From positions 2,418,001 to 2,482,000 of the forward strand of contig NZ_CP028487.1 in the NCBI RefSeq assembly GCF_003048255.1: a DNA stretch of 64,000 bases, in the 5' to 3' direction. Positions 18,427 to 27,171 of the stretch are shown piece after piece. The number at the start of each line of letters is the position of its first letter. Position 1 is the first letter of the stretch. The stretch is from Yersinia massiliensis (lineage in GTDB: Bacteria; Pseudomonadota; Gammaproteobacteria; Enterobacterales; Enterobacteriaceae). The notes beneath the pieces are model-generated. The model had not been told where the DNA came from. It was given only the letters and a program-made list of their open reading frames with translations, and ran no database searches. A program made the position numbers and the translations under genes.

Positions 18427-20802
18427 TCAAACAAGCAATGCCGCCGATATATCACGGTCTATTGCGATGATTGATTCACCTGTAATTAGCGGTGTGTTAA
18501 ATGCCGCTAGCACTTTGCGGTTAATCTCAATCAGTGCATCGTCAAGTTTAACCTCCATGTCTGATGCAATATCGAGCAATTTATCGCGTTCCCAAGTATC
18601 TCGGGAAATCAATAATTTTAAGAATGTGGCCGTACTGTCCGGTAAGTCAGTTGCGATGGCTGTCATTGATTGAGGGTTGATCTCGGCAGGCGGTTGAATC
18701 GTAACGTTGTCGGAAACGAACAAACTCTCGAGCAACTTAACCAATGTCAGACTTTCAGTTTTTAGCAGATTAATACGGTCGGTATTATTAATGACTTCAG
18801 CTGTTGGTGAAGGCAAACTTAATGTCATGGGGGTCGCCAGACTATCAAGGTCGGTATAAACCAACTTGCTGTCTAAGGCAAAGCGCTTATACACACGCTC
18901 AAGGAATTTCACCTCTTGCGGCGTAATCGTCCCCTCAACTTGTATCAAATGAGCCAGAAAACGCGCAATGGCTCGGCGATTATCCAATGAAAGCGGCTCT
19001 AGATTATTTTTTAGCGCTAACAATGTATTGCTCTTTCTAATGCCCGGCTGAAGATAAGCCTTCAAGCGCATACGTTGGCCTGGGCTTAGGTAACCCCAAG
19101 CATCGATGTGTCGTGTCAGAATATTTGACTCAGGTTCACCAATGCGGCCATCGATCATCACGGCAGCGCAAGCCAGTTCTACTGCCAACATCGTGACACG
19201 GTATGCTGCAAAGGTTGCCGACTCAGCTACCATCGATTCAATGGGAAACAGCGCGACAGTATCTTGCAATACAGGGGTTCGATTATCAGCTCTAACATCA
19301 GGCTCGATGCCAACGTGCAAAGAGGCTAGCGCAAAAGTCAGGGCCATAACTTGGCTGCGGGAGAGACGTTCCAACGGTTTGGTCTCACAGGCAGTACTCA
19401 GGCGGAGAAACAGTTCCTCTAACGTGACCATTAGCAACCCGTACCCAACTCTTGCCTTGATACTTTCTAGCTCAGTTTTTAATGCTTCAGACCATAGTGT
19501 CATTGGCATTAATAACTGCCCTTCCAGTGACATTTTTTTCTTAGGATTAACACTGGCAAAGCGGTTATAGATATCGAGGTCTTGCTGGCAGGCTTCAAAT
19601 ATTGCACGAAGTTTATCTCGGTGCGCTTTACATACCGCAACATTGGGTAACTCCCCCATATGCTGGAAAAACTCTTGCCCAATGAGTCCCGCAGAGGCTG
19701 GGCGATAAAATATCAGCAACTTGGTTTTATTGATGGGTAATAAAAATCCATCGCCATATTTTTCCTTATAGCGCTGCTGGAACAGGGAGGAAAATATATC
19801 TGCGCAATGTGCCATCGAAATATTCTGATTAATCGCTGGATCAGCCTCACCCCAGGCGAGTGCCCATGCAGCGGGCAATGGTTTTTGATCAATGGCTAAT
19901 TGCCCCAAACCAACCAGTAACGCTAAAGGGAGTTCCGTTGACGACTCACGTGTTGCTGGTGGGGGCGATAAATAGAGTTTCTCTTCGATATTCACGCGGG
20001 AGAGATAGACCAATAAATTCTGAGCGTAATGATTAAATGCGTTATTTTTACCGTAAATCATCAACAGGCGGTTAATTTCAGCCTCAAGAAGAGGCAGTTC
20101 CCTTTTAGCCACGAAATCAATCGCGGCATCAATGAGTATCCGATGTTCCAATCCATAGAAGAATAAGAAAACATAACCAATATCTGCGGTAGGTGATTTA
20201 CGACCTTCTGATAACCATTGTAGGTAGCCTCGCCTCGCCTCAGGAGAGCAAGTCGAGTAATCTGGCGCATTATCGATTAGGGGTAAGGACGTATCTACCT
20301 CTTCTTGCGCCACTTCCATTGAGGGGTTAATAAACGCGGGCTCTGCACCAGTACGATTGCTTTTATATTTATTACCAATATAAATCATGCCATCAGGCAA
20401 ATTAATACCCGCGACAACCGCCAATTCGCCCGGACGCAACCATGACGCACGGGCTAAAGAACCGCGAGAAGGTTCAGCTTTCTTCTCATCAGGCTTTTTG
20501 ACTTCTTCCACTGGTGGGGTCTGATTCGTGTTGCTACTACTCACAGTAGGTTCGGGTTCCAACTGCGAAGGCAAAATCGGGTAATCACCCATATCAGGAA
20601 TTGTAGCGGTTTTTTGCATATCAGGGGCAATGACAGCACCAAGGCGGTGTTTTGCCCCTTTGAGATTTTGCCAAACAAAGAATAGGCACAAAATAGCCGC
20701 ACTCAGTGCAATCCACGCTTCTCTTGGGATCCCAGTAATCAGCCCTAAACCGACTATCAAGAGAATAACCCAGCCAGTACCGTTAGATTTTTTCTTCGCC
20801 AC
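18427..20802 (-). CDS. TerB-domain membrane protein (TerB-N / TerB / TerB-C architecture)
   Basis: 791 residues from GTG 20802. Two hydrophobic segments open the protein (about 11-26 and 28-44), then a Pro/Glu/Lys-rich linker (about 60-120). A TerB-N-like region follows (about 120-330, with PDYSTCSPEARRGYLQWLSE and YVFLFFYGLEHRIL), a helical middle, a TerB-like segment near 545-640 (ELACAAVMIDGRIGEPESN, acidic metal-binding style) and a C-terminal TerB-C-like part. TerB proteins belong to tellurite-resistance and stress gene networks and may bind metal. No other ter genes are adjacent; yjjG is downstream. Domain assignment is from memory of the family and needs a profile search. Confidence 0.7.
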   Translation of the reverse strand: MAKKKSNGTGWVILLIVGLGLITGIPREAWIALSAAILCLFFVWQNLKGAKHRLGAVIAPDMQKTATIPDMGDYPILPSQLEPEPTVSSSNTNQTPPVEEVKKPDEKKAEPSRGSLARASWLRPGELAVVAGINLPDGMIYIGNKYKSNRTGAEPAFINPSMEVAQEEVDTSLPLIDNAPDYSTCSPEARRGYLQWLSEGRKSPTADIGYVFLFFYGLEHRILIDAAIDFVAKRELPLLEAEINRLLMIYGKNNAFNHYAQNLLVYLSRVNIEEKLYLSPPPATRESSTELPLALLVGLGQLAIDQKPLPAAWALAWGEADPAINQNISMAHCADIFSSLFQQRYKEKYGDGFLLPINKTKLLIFYRPASAGLIGQEFFQHMGELPNVAVCKAHRDKLRAIFEACQQDLDIYNRFASVNPKKKMSLEGQLLMPMTLWSEALKTELESIKARVGYGLLMVTLEELFLRLSTACETKPLERLSRSQVMALTFALASLHVGIEPDVRADNRTPVLQDTVALFPIESMVAESATFAAYRVTMLAVELACAAVMIDGRIGEPESNILTRHIDAWGYLSPGQRMRLKAYLQPGIRKSNTLLALKNNLEPLSLDNRRAIARFLAHLIQVEGTITPQEVKFLERVYKRFALDSKLVYTDLDSLATPMTLSLPSPTAEVINNTDRINLLKTESLTLVKLLESLFVSDNVTIQPPAEINPQSMTAIATDLPDSTATFLKLLISRDTWERDKLLDIASDMEVKLDDALIEINRKVLAAFNTPLITGESIIAIDRDISAALLV

Positions 20803-21209
20803 GATGGTTTATCTGCCCCTATCTTAAAATAGTAATTTTTATACTGCCTTTAATGACCATTTTTAATAAAAAGTTCTTTTTACACATTATAATTTTATAA
20901 ATTAGTGCCATAAAAAATGCAGTGAAAACCTCTAATTTAGACTTAAGTCAAATTTATAGGTTAAATAATAACTCAGTATTTTATTTTGAATATCATCTGT
21001 ACTACAAAACAGTAGGCTGCTGCCTGCATTAAAGCAATTATGCCAGTTGATTATGCATTCAGCTAGCAAAGACTATACTGCGTTAGGTAAATTCTGACGT
21101 CGGCACTCGCCTTACGCGTATTAGGAATATAATCAAATATAAAGATTTATGGCAAACCGCTGTGTTGCGATCGTAAACAGAGCAATTTTTAGCACTCTTG
21201 TGGGGATAT
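20803..21209. other. Intergenic region without recognised genes
   Basis: A 407-bp AT-rich divergent spacer between the TerB-domain gene (minus) and the 2OG dioxygenase gene (plus). It should carry promoters for both. No convincing -35/-10 pair, hairpin with U-run or short gene was recognised. Confidence 0.5.
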
Positions 21210-21989
21210 ATGCATAAATTAACTGAAATTATTGATACCGTAGCTCATCCCATCAGTGACACACCGTTCATTGCACAGTGCAAACACACGCTCGAAACCT
21301 ACGGTGCGCTGGTATTGTCTGATTTTTTGTTACCCTCAGCCCTAGACAGCATTAAGCAAGAAGGGGTTGACCATCAACATAAAGCTTATTATGCCGCGAA
21401 TCAGCACAATGTTTACTTGACTCAACCTGACCCTGCATTTGAGGCTGATCATCCGCGAAACAGGTTAGTCACATCCTCAAAAGGTTGCATCACCGATGAG
21501 GACATACCAGCTGACTCGGCGCTGCGAGCACTGTATAACGCCGCTGACTTTCAAGATTTTCTGTGCGCTGTACTAGGCGAAAAAAAACTCTATCCATACG
21601 CTGATTCACTCTCCTCAATTAACTTACATTATGCGAGTCAAGGCCAAGAGTTAGGATGGCATTTTGATAATTCATCGTTCGCCATAACACTATTGATACA
21701 AAAGCCTCAGGCGGGTGGTATTTTTGAATATATTGAAGAAATGCGTGATGCTGATAAAGGTGAAATGAATTATGCCGGTGTGGAACAATTATTAAATCAG
21801 CATGTTGTTCCTAAAACATTACAGATTGAGCCAGGGGACTTAGTGTTATTCCGCGGAAGAAATGCCATTCATCGTGTGACGCCGACACAGGGAGATATGA
21901 CAAGAATGCTGGTGGTACTGGCGTATAATGCTCAACCTGACATTGCATTATCTGAAACCGCCAGAATGACTTTCTATGGTCGTATCTAG
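21210..21989 (+). CDS. 2-oxoglutarate/Fe(II)-dependent dioxygenase family protein
   Basis: 259 residues from ATG 21210, which follows GTGGGGA. The non-haem iron triad is visible: HFD in ELGWHFDNSSF near residues 150-160 and the distal His in GRNAIHRVTP near 222-231. An Arg that could bind 2-oxoglutarate follows in TRMLVVL near 236-242. The double-stranded beta-helix core is therefore intact. The substrate is unknown; related proteins hydroxylate or halogenate free amino acids and other small molecules. It stands alone between a TerB-domain gene and an epimerase-like gene. A GC-rich hairpin follows the stop. Confidence 0.75.
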   Translation: MHKLTEIIDTVAHPISDTPFIAQCKHTLETYGALVLSDFLLPSALDSIKQEGVDHQHKAYYAANQHNVYLTQPDPAFEADHPRNRLVTSSKGCITDEDIPADSALRALYNAADFQDFLCAVLGEKKLYPYADSLSSINLHYASQGQELGWHFDNSSFAITLLIQKPQAGGIFEYIEEMRDADKGEMNYAGVEQLLNQHVVPKTLQIEPGDLVLFRGRNAIHRVTPTQGDMTRMLVVLAYNAQPDIALSETARMTFYGRI

Positions 21990-21998
21990 TTTTATCAT

Positions 21999-22017
21999 GC
22001 GGGCCATTATGGCCCGC
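21999..22017. terminator. GC-rich hairpin after the dioxygenase gene
   Basis: GCGGGCCA (21999-22006) pairs perfectly with TGGCCCGC (22010-22017) around a 3-nt loop, 10 bp after the stop. No U-run follows on either strand, so it may stabilise the 3' end or act with Rho rather than terminate alone. Confidence 0.45.
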
Positions 22018-22048
22018 AAAGCCAGAAACATACTTTCTATCTTTCTAT

Positions 22049-22105
22049 CTAAAAACGCACTGCTTGCCTAAAAACCTACTGCTTATCTATAAACAGGTGA
22101 CTTAG
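22049..22105. repeat. Tandem 19-bp imperfect repeats between convergent genes
   Basis: Units of 19 bp start at 22049, 22068 and 22087. The first two share CTAAAAAC plus ACTGCTT; the third is degenerate (CTATAAAC). They fill the space right up to the stop codon of the DUF4432-like gene. An 8-bp duplication (CTTTCTAT twice, 22033-22048) precedes them. Confidence 0.7.
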
Positions 22106-23119
22106 CTAAATAATCCCCGTAGTAACACTAAAATGTCGGCTTTCACCTGCCGATAACATCACTAAAGTTCCTTTTTCTTTTGCCGCCAAATAACCTTCAG
22201 GGCGACATGTTGCTGGTAGAATAAATGCAGCTACCTTTTGATCGCCATTATGCAATATCCAGCGCGTAGCATGATTAAATTGCGCAGTGGAAAAACGGGT
22301 GACAAAGCGATGCCCTTGTGGTGACAGCATAAAGAACTCAGCATGATCAACATATTGTGACAAATCATCCGCAAAGAAGACTATCTCTGGATCATAAAAC
22401 TCAGGTTCATTTAAGTCAGATAAGCCCGCAGGACGATCCCGCAATTGTTGAGTGTAATCCAACCATTGTTGCGTTGGGTGCACATGGGCAGGTATCGTTT
22501 CACGTAGCTTTAATGCCGTTCCCGGCAAGTTTTGACGAAAAGTTGCACCGGGGATATAGGTGTAATTCATATGGCACATATATTGGAGTGGCATCGGCAT
22601 GCTAGACAGGTTTGTCACGCTCATTTCAATATCAAATTGCGTACTGTCGGCCCTCAATCTCACCAACGGGCGAGCACTATAATGGTCACCGAACCCTTTA
22701 ACGTATTCCACACTACCGGTTAAAGCGATTGTTGTGTCATCAATTAGCAACCAAGCGTGGTCCATCTCTGCGCAAGGCATTTCGCCATGTAATGCATGAT
22801 CATCGTCTGGTGTTGGGCAACCATTTCGGCGTAAACCTGAATGGAAAGCAAAACAGCCATAAGTATCGACAATATTCTCCCCCCTTTTCGGCTGAGAAAA
22901 CATGCTCTCCATTTTTAGATTGTGGCCATCAAATTCTGCATCCCAAATCATCTGTCCATAATATGGCAGAAGTGTCACATAACCACGTGAGTTGGATATC
23001 TTGAGCGCTTCAATACCTGAGGCATATTTAAAGCTGGTCACAATAAAGTCGTCGCTGCTGTAAATTTCTTGCTCATAGTGACTGAATTGCTCACGGAGTA
23101 GTGATATTTTAGCGGTCAT
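22106..23119 (-). CDS. Aldose 1-epimerase-like protein, DUF4432 family
   Basis: 337-residue soluble protein resembling the DUF4432 branch of galactose mutarotase-like proteins. The beta-sandwich epimerase pattern is suggested by GYVTLLPYYGQMIWDAEFDG near residues 46-65, LHGEMPCAEMDHAW near 109-122 (candidate active-site His) and YMCHMNYTY near 179-187. Members of this fold act on sugars or sugar derivatives; the substrate here is unknown. Its start (ATG 23119) follows AGGAGT. A terminator-like hairpin lies 65 nt upstream of the ATG on the same strand. Confidence 0.7.
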   Translation of the reverse strand: MTAKISLLREQFSHYEQEIYSSDDFIVTSFKYASGIEALKISNSRGYVTLLPYYGQMIWDAEFDGHNLKMESMFSQPKRGENIVDTYGCFAFHSGLRRNGCPTPDDDHALHGEMPCAEMDHAWLLIDDTTIALTGSVEYVKGFGDHYSARPLVRLRADSTQFDIEMSVTNLSSMPMPLQYMCHMNYTYIPGATFRQNLPGTALKLRETIPAHVHPTQQWLDYTQQLRDRPAGLSDLNEPEFYDPEIVFFADDLSQYVDHAEFFMLSPQGHRFVTRFSTAQFNHATRWILHNGDQKVAAFILPATCRPEGYLAAKEKGTLVMLSAGESRHFSVTTGII

Positions 23120-23183
23120 TTTTCATGACTCCTAATTTGATGAAGATTACCTGCTAACGCCGATCGACTATCTTGATCCCAGT

Positions 23184-23280
23184 AAAAAAAGATTAGCGAT
23201 GCGGCTAATCCACAATCATGAGTTGGGATACTTCAATGTCTCTTAAATGACATTATCAGGAGTTTAATGTTATTATTGTG
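23184..23280 (-). ncRNA. Candidate small RNA or leader attenuator upstream of the DUF4432-like gene
   Basis: On the minus strand GATTAGC pairs with GCTAATC (23204-23210 with 23191-23197) and is followed at once by seven T residues (23190-23184), a textbook intrinsic terminator. About 25 nt before it is another hairpin, AATGTC/GACATT (23235-23254) with an 8-nt loop. The phoA transcript already has its own terminator at 23414-23460, so this second one needs another source: a short RNA starting between about 23260 and 23400, or the leader of the gene beginning at 23119. The 5' end is a guess. No known RNA family was recognised. Confidence 0.4.
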
Positions 23281-23413
23281 ACATTAATCTCAATGATTAA
23301 AGATATAATCGCTGCGAAACGAGGCTGAATCGCTAAATTGAATGTTATTATTATCACAATTAGTAAGCGATAGTAATATGACTTGGGGACGTTTATTGGT
23401 GGCATCAGGTATT

Positions 23414-23460
23414 AAAACAAGAAATCCCAACCTTCAGTATGGTCTGGGATTTCTTGTTTT
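23414..23460 (-). terminator. Intrinsic terminator of phoA
   Basis: AAAACAAGAAATCCCA (23414-23429) pairs perfectly with TGGGATTTCTTGTTTT (23445-23460), a 16-bp stem 20 bp beyond the phoA stop. The A-tract of one arm supplies the U-tract of the minus-strand transcript. Confidence 0.9.
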
Positions 23461-23479
23461 ATGTGAAGCGGAAAATGGA

Positions 23480-24928
23480 TTATTTAATCGCCATAGCATC
23501 GCGCATGGTAAAGAACAAATCTGTTTGATCCGTTAGACCCACCACGTTTGCAGCATGTGGGCCATAAGCAGCAATACGCAATTGTGTACCGGTATGTCCC
23601 TGCGAGTCATCTTCAGAGTTGCCGTAGCTTATCGCCATCACTGCCCCATCTTTGGTGGTTAATGCTTGCGTTAAGCCAGGTGCTTTTGCATCTGCTTCGA
23701 TAATTTGGCTTGAATGCGCATGGTCTGCCGTGACAATAACTAATGTATTTCCATCTGCACGAGCAAATTCTAACGCTTTTTGTACTGCCTCATCTAAATC
23801 AACGGTTTCACCAAACTGACCGCATGGGTTAGCAGCGTGATCTTGCTTATCAATTGACGCCCCTTCCACTTGCAAGAAGAAACCTTTCTCATTGGTTTTC
23901 AGTAGGTCAATTGCTTTTTCAGTCATGGCAGCCAATGTCGGAATATCTTTGGTTCGCTCGGCATTATTTTCACAAACGACCGGAGGTTTATCCAAATTAC
24001 CATGGTAGGAAGCCTTCGGCCCTTGCCAACGCACTGGCATATTACCTGGGCTGAATAATCCCAATAGAGGTTTTTGTTGATCTGCCTGCTTGATGGCATT
24101 CAAGTCATCGAGGTTCTCGACAATGATATAGCCTCGCGCTAAGGCTTGATCTCGCAAAGATTTGTCTTTCCATTCACCCGCTTTGGCAACTTGGCTGAAT
24201 GATTTCGCACCACCGCCTAATGTGACATCAGCACGTCCGTCGATCATTTGCTCAGTGATGGACCCACGCCCACCATTTTCCAGCGCATTGGTGCCGCATT
24301 TCTCGCTGGTTTCCTCTGGGCCATAGCATTTTCGCCCAGTGACATGCGCAAACTGAGCCGCGGGGGTGGCATCTTGTAATTCAGCCGTTGAAACGTTGCC
24401 GGTCGCTTTACCCGCCTTTTTTGCCAGTTCCAGCAAGGTAACGTGATCTTTACCGAACACATCGACACCCAGTGCACCATTATAGGTTTTCACGCCGGAT
24501 GACCATGCAGTCGCTGATGCCGCTGAGTCAGTCACATAATCTGGTTTTTGCGTTTTCTTATCGAGTGAGTAATGCGTGTATTGCCCAGTCAGCGGCAGAG
24601 CATCAATCCCTTTAAAAAAGCCGCCCGCCCCCATAGCATAGTTACGGGCCGAGGTAATTTCTGAATCTCCCATGCCATCGCCAATCAGCAAGATGACATT
24701 TTTGACTGTTTTATTGGATAGCGAATCACGCAACGCTTGAGTCTGATCACCCGTTAAACGACGTGCGCCCCCAAATTGAGTGACATCACCTTGCGCACTG
24801 CGATCATATAAACCCGTTGCAGCAGCAACGGTATTCGGCGTGAACAACGCGCTGCTTAACATCAGTGTGGACAACGCGATAGCGGATAACTGAGTACGGC
24901 CAGTAAAGAGGGATACGCGATTCTGCAT
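23480..24928 (-). CDS. phoA: Alkaline phosphatase
   Basis: 482-residue periplasmic alkaline phosphatase (E. coli 471) releasing phosphate from organic monoesters. The signal peptide ends near residue 36 (NTVAAA). The catalytic Ser lies in [10 protein letters not shown] near residues 133-142; metal ligands are visible in [12 protein letters not shown] (about 81-92), [13 protein letters not shown] (about 356-368) and [11 protein letters not shown] (about 400-410). Four Cys suitable for two disulfides are present. ATG follows AAGGAAT. A good Pho box stands about 70-90 bp upstream, so control by PhoB under phosphate limitation is expected. A strong terminator follows. Confidence 0.96.
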   Translation of the reverse strand: MQNRVSLFTGRTQLSAIALSTLMLSSALFTPNTVAAATGLYDRSAQGDVTQFGGARRLTGDQTQALRDSLSNKTVKNVILLIGDGMGDSEITSARNYAMGAGGFFKGIDALPLTGQYTHYSLDKKTQKPDYVTDSAASATAWSSGVKTYNGALGVDVFGKDHVTLLELAKKAGKATGNVSTAELQDATPAAQFAHVTGRKCYGPEETSEKCGTNALENGGRGSITEQMIDGRADVTLGGGAKSFSQVAKAGEWKDKSLRDQALARGYIIVENLDDLNAIKQADQQKPLLGLFSPGNMPVRWQGPKASYHGNLDKPPVVCENNAERTKDIPTLAAMTEKAIDLLKTNEKGFFLQVEGASIDKQDHAANPCGQFGETVDLDEAVQKALEFARADGNTLVIVTADHAHSSQIIEADAKAPGLTQALTTKDGAVMAISYGNSEDDSQGHTGTQLRIAAYGPHAANVVGLTDQTDLFFTMRDAMAIK

Positions 24929-25000
24929 TAGAATAATTCCTTGTTGTAAAACAGTAATACAGTTTGTATTAATTGGTTACAACGGATACTAGAACAAGCG

Positions 25001-25019
25001 AATGACGCTTTTATGACAC
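25001..25019 (-). promoter_or_regulatory. Pho box of the phoA promoter
   Basis: The minus strand reads GTGTCATAAAAGCGTCATT, close to the consensus of two CTGTCA-type 7-mers separated by an AT-rich 4-mer. A TAGTAT hexamer 9 nt downstream can serve as -10, so the Pho box takes the place of the -35 as in E. coli phoA. Confidence 0.8.
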
Positions 25020-25021
25020 AA

Positions 25022-25118
25022 ATGCTCTCAAGAAACTTATGCTCTTAAGAAACTCATGCTTTTAGGCCAATCACGCGTTTATGGCTATTCTATTTTCAGA
25101 ACTATCCTGTTTTCAGAA
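25022..25118. repeat. Two sets of 17-bp tandem repeats upstream of phoA
   Basis: Set 1: ATGCTCTCAAGAAACTT (25022-25038) and ATGCTCTTAAGAAACTC (25039-25055), with a third degenerate start at 25056. Set 2: CTATTCTATTTTCAGAA (25085-25101) and CTATCCTGTTTTCAGAA (25102-25118), with a partial third unit. Both have a 17-bp period but unrelated sequence. They lie between the phoA Pho box and the 3' end of the SDR gene. Confidence 0.8.
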
Positions 25119-25206
25119 CTATCACGCTTCTATGATAAACACGTTATTAATTTCCTTTTATCACTTTGGTTCATCGCCTAGCAGATCTGTCCATTTTATC
25201 GCGATG

Positions 25207-25947
25207 TTAAATCAGGCCGCCATTAGCACGCAAAACTTGCCCATTGATCCACCCCCCATCTTCACTGACCAGAAAAGCAACGGCCGCCGCGATGTCTTCA
25301 GGCGTTCCTAATCTTTCCAATGGTGCCATTTTTGCCATTGTTTCAATCAATTCTGCTGATTTTCCATTTAGGAAAAGGTCTGTTGCCGTGGGCCCTGGTG
25401 CAACGGCATTCACCGTAATTTGACGGCCACGTAATTCTTTTGCCAAAATTGCCGTCATGGTTTCAACGGCAGCTTTGGTTGCTGCATAAACACCGTATTT
25501 TTCCAATTTCAAACCGACAACACTGGTAGAAAAGTTCACAATTCTGCCTCCTGATTTGAGGCGTTTAGCTGCTTCACGCATTCCGTTAAAACTGCCTTTG
25601 AGATTAATCGCTATTTGGCGATCAAAATGCTCATCATCGCTATCGGCAATGGCACTAAGAGAGAGTATTCCAGCGTTATTGACCAATACATCAACACCGC
25701 CAAAGGCGGCTTCTGCCGTGGAGAATAATTGTGCAACAGCAGTGGCATTGCTGATATCGGCTTTAGCGCTCAATGCCTTGCCGCCAGTTTGTTGAATCTT
25801 GCGTACTAAAGCTTCAGCTTCACTCTCGCTATGGGAGTAATTGATCAGTACGGTATATCCGTCCCGTGCCAAGCGTTCGGCAATGGCCGCACCAATTCCA
25901 CGAGATGCGCCTGTGACAATGGCAACCTGCTGCGTTGTACTCACCAT
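25207..25947 (-). CDS. Short-chain dehydrogenase/reductase (SDR), 246 residues
   Basis: Classical SDR. ATG 25947 is preferred because AGGAGA lies 7 nt upstream and the protein then starts just before the Rossmann strand; the frame is open 31 codons further up. Motifs: TGASRGIG (cofactor) near residues 13-20, NNAG near 90-93, catalytic Ser in NFSTSVVG near 139-146 and YAATK (YxxxK) near 154-158. The Arg after TGAS suggests an NADP(H) preference. Substrate unknown. It is divergent from a LysR gene 170 bp away, a layout in which the LysR protein commonly controls the SDR. Confidence 0.88.
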   Translation of the reverse strand: MVSTTQQVAIVTGASRGIGAAIAERLARDGYTVLINYSHSESEAEALVRKIQQTGGKALSAKADISNATAVAQLFSTAEAAFGGVDVLVNNAGILSLSAIADSDDEHFDRQIAINLKGSFNGMREAAKRLKSGGRIVNFSTSVVGLKLEKYGVYAATKAAVETMTAILAKELRGRQITVNAVAPGPTATDLFLNGKSAELIETMAKMAPLERLGTPEDIAAAVAFLVSEDGGWINGQVLRANGGLI

Positions 25948-26117
25948 AATATTCTCCTGATATAAGTCTTTATCGTAGACGTAGATTTGATGGCTGAAAG
26001 CCATCCTTGTTACCGTTAAGTGATGTTGTGTGGCGACCAAATCAAGAATGCCATCTTTACTGTTTCGGATAATCCCCTATTATTCGTTAACTCTATCCGA
26101 ATAAAGCGAACAATATC

Positions 26118-27080
26118 GTGGACAGAATAGATGCCATGCGAGTTTTTATCAGAGTCGTGGAACAGCGTAGTTTTACCCAAACTGCACAAGAACTAAACTT
26201 GCCGCGTTCTACCGTCACAGATGCCATAAAGCAGCTAGAAAAACGCTTAAATGTCCGTCTATTACAGCGAACAACGCGCCATGTTAGCGCCACATTGGAT
26301 GGTGAGGCCTACTACCAACGCTGCCTACGAATTATTGCCGACATTGAAGATGCCGAAATGGCATTTGATCATGCTAAGCCTCGAGGGCTACTACGAATTG
26401 ATGTGCATGGCACGTTAGCCCGCCACTTTGTTTTACCGCAATTACCTGACTTTATCGCCCAATATCCAGATATTGAGCTATTTATTAGCGAAGGCGATCG
26501 GTTGGTTGATTTGATTCGCGAAGGCATAGATGGCGTGTTACGGGTAGGCAATTTGCAAGACAGCGATATGGTTGCTCGCCGCGTCGCACTGTTACCGCAA
26601 GTCACCTGTGCTTCGCCGCAATATTTACTACGGCATGGAACACCAAATCACCCCGACCAATTGTATGGGCATCAGATGGTTGGCTTCCGGTCAAGTGCAA
26701 CAGGCGGGTTGATGCCACTTGAGTTTAGCTCTCGCACTAAATCAAATAACCACGCAAAAGCCACAAAAGCGCCACCGTCATCAGGGGCACCGCCGTCGGC
26801 CAAGATTCTAGAGGTCAAATTGCCCACAGTGCTATCGGTTACGGGGGCGGAAAGCTTTGTGAGCTCAGCACGACTGGGATTGGGAATCATTCAGGTGCCA
26901 CGCTACCACATCGCACCTGACTTATTAGCAGGAACACTCATTGAGATTTTGCCAGAATATGCACCACCACCGATGCCAGTCTCTTTCTTGTATCCATACA
27001 ATCGTCAGCTTTCACCACGTGTGCGTATTTTCAGCGACTGGTTAAGTCAATTGTTCCTCACCGCAGGAACGAATGGCTAA
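26118..27080 (+). CDS. LysR-type transcriptional regulator (CrgA-like group)
   Basis: 320 residues from GTG 26118. The N-terminal winged helix-turn-helix (FTQTAQELNLPRSTVTDAIK, about residues 19-38) and the following linker helix are typical, and residues 90-310 form the effector-binding domain. An unusual Lys/Ala/Pro/Ser-rich stretch of about 20 residues (near 213-234) sits where relatives have a short loop, before the LPTVLSVTGAESF strand. It is probably autoregulated and likely acts on the divergent SDR gene (inference from the layout). Effector unknown. Confidence 0.88.
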   Translation: MDRIDAMRVFIRVVEQRSFTQTAQELNLPRSTVTDAIKQLEKRLNVRLLQRTTRHVSATLDGEAYYQRCLRIIADIEDAEMAFDHAKPRGLLRIDVHGTLARHFVLPQLPDFIAQYPDIELFISEGDRLVDLIREGIDGVLRVGNLQDSDMVARRVALLPQVTCASPQYLLRHGTPNHPDQLYGHQMVGFRSSATGGLMPLEFSSRTKSNNHAKATKAPPSSGAPPSAKILEVKLPTVLSVTGAESFVSSARLGLGIIQVPRYHIAPDLLAGTLIEILPEYAPPPMPVSFLYPYNRQLSPRVRIFSDWLSQLFLTAGTNG

Positions 27081-27133
27081 TGAGTAGACAGTCGTTGGAC
27101 GTTGAATTTACGCGATAGTATCTATAACTATAA

Positions 27134-27165
27134 CTAGCAGCCGAACGGTCAAGCTCGGCTGCTGG
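27134..27165. terminator. Hairpin between convergent LysR and sbmC genes
   Basis: AGCAGCCGA (27136-27144) pairs with TCGGCTGCT (27155-27163), extendable by two pairs outward, with a 10-nt loop. It lies between convergent stops. There is no clear U-run on either side. Confidence 0.5.
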
Positions 27166-27171
27166 CAAGAG

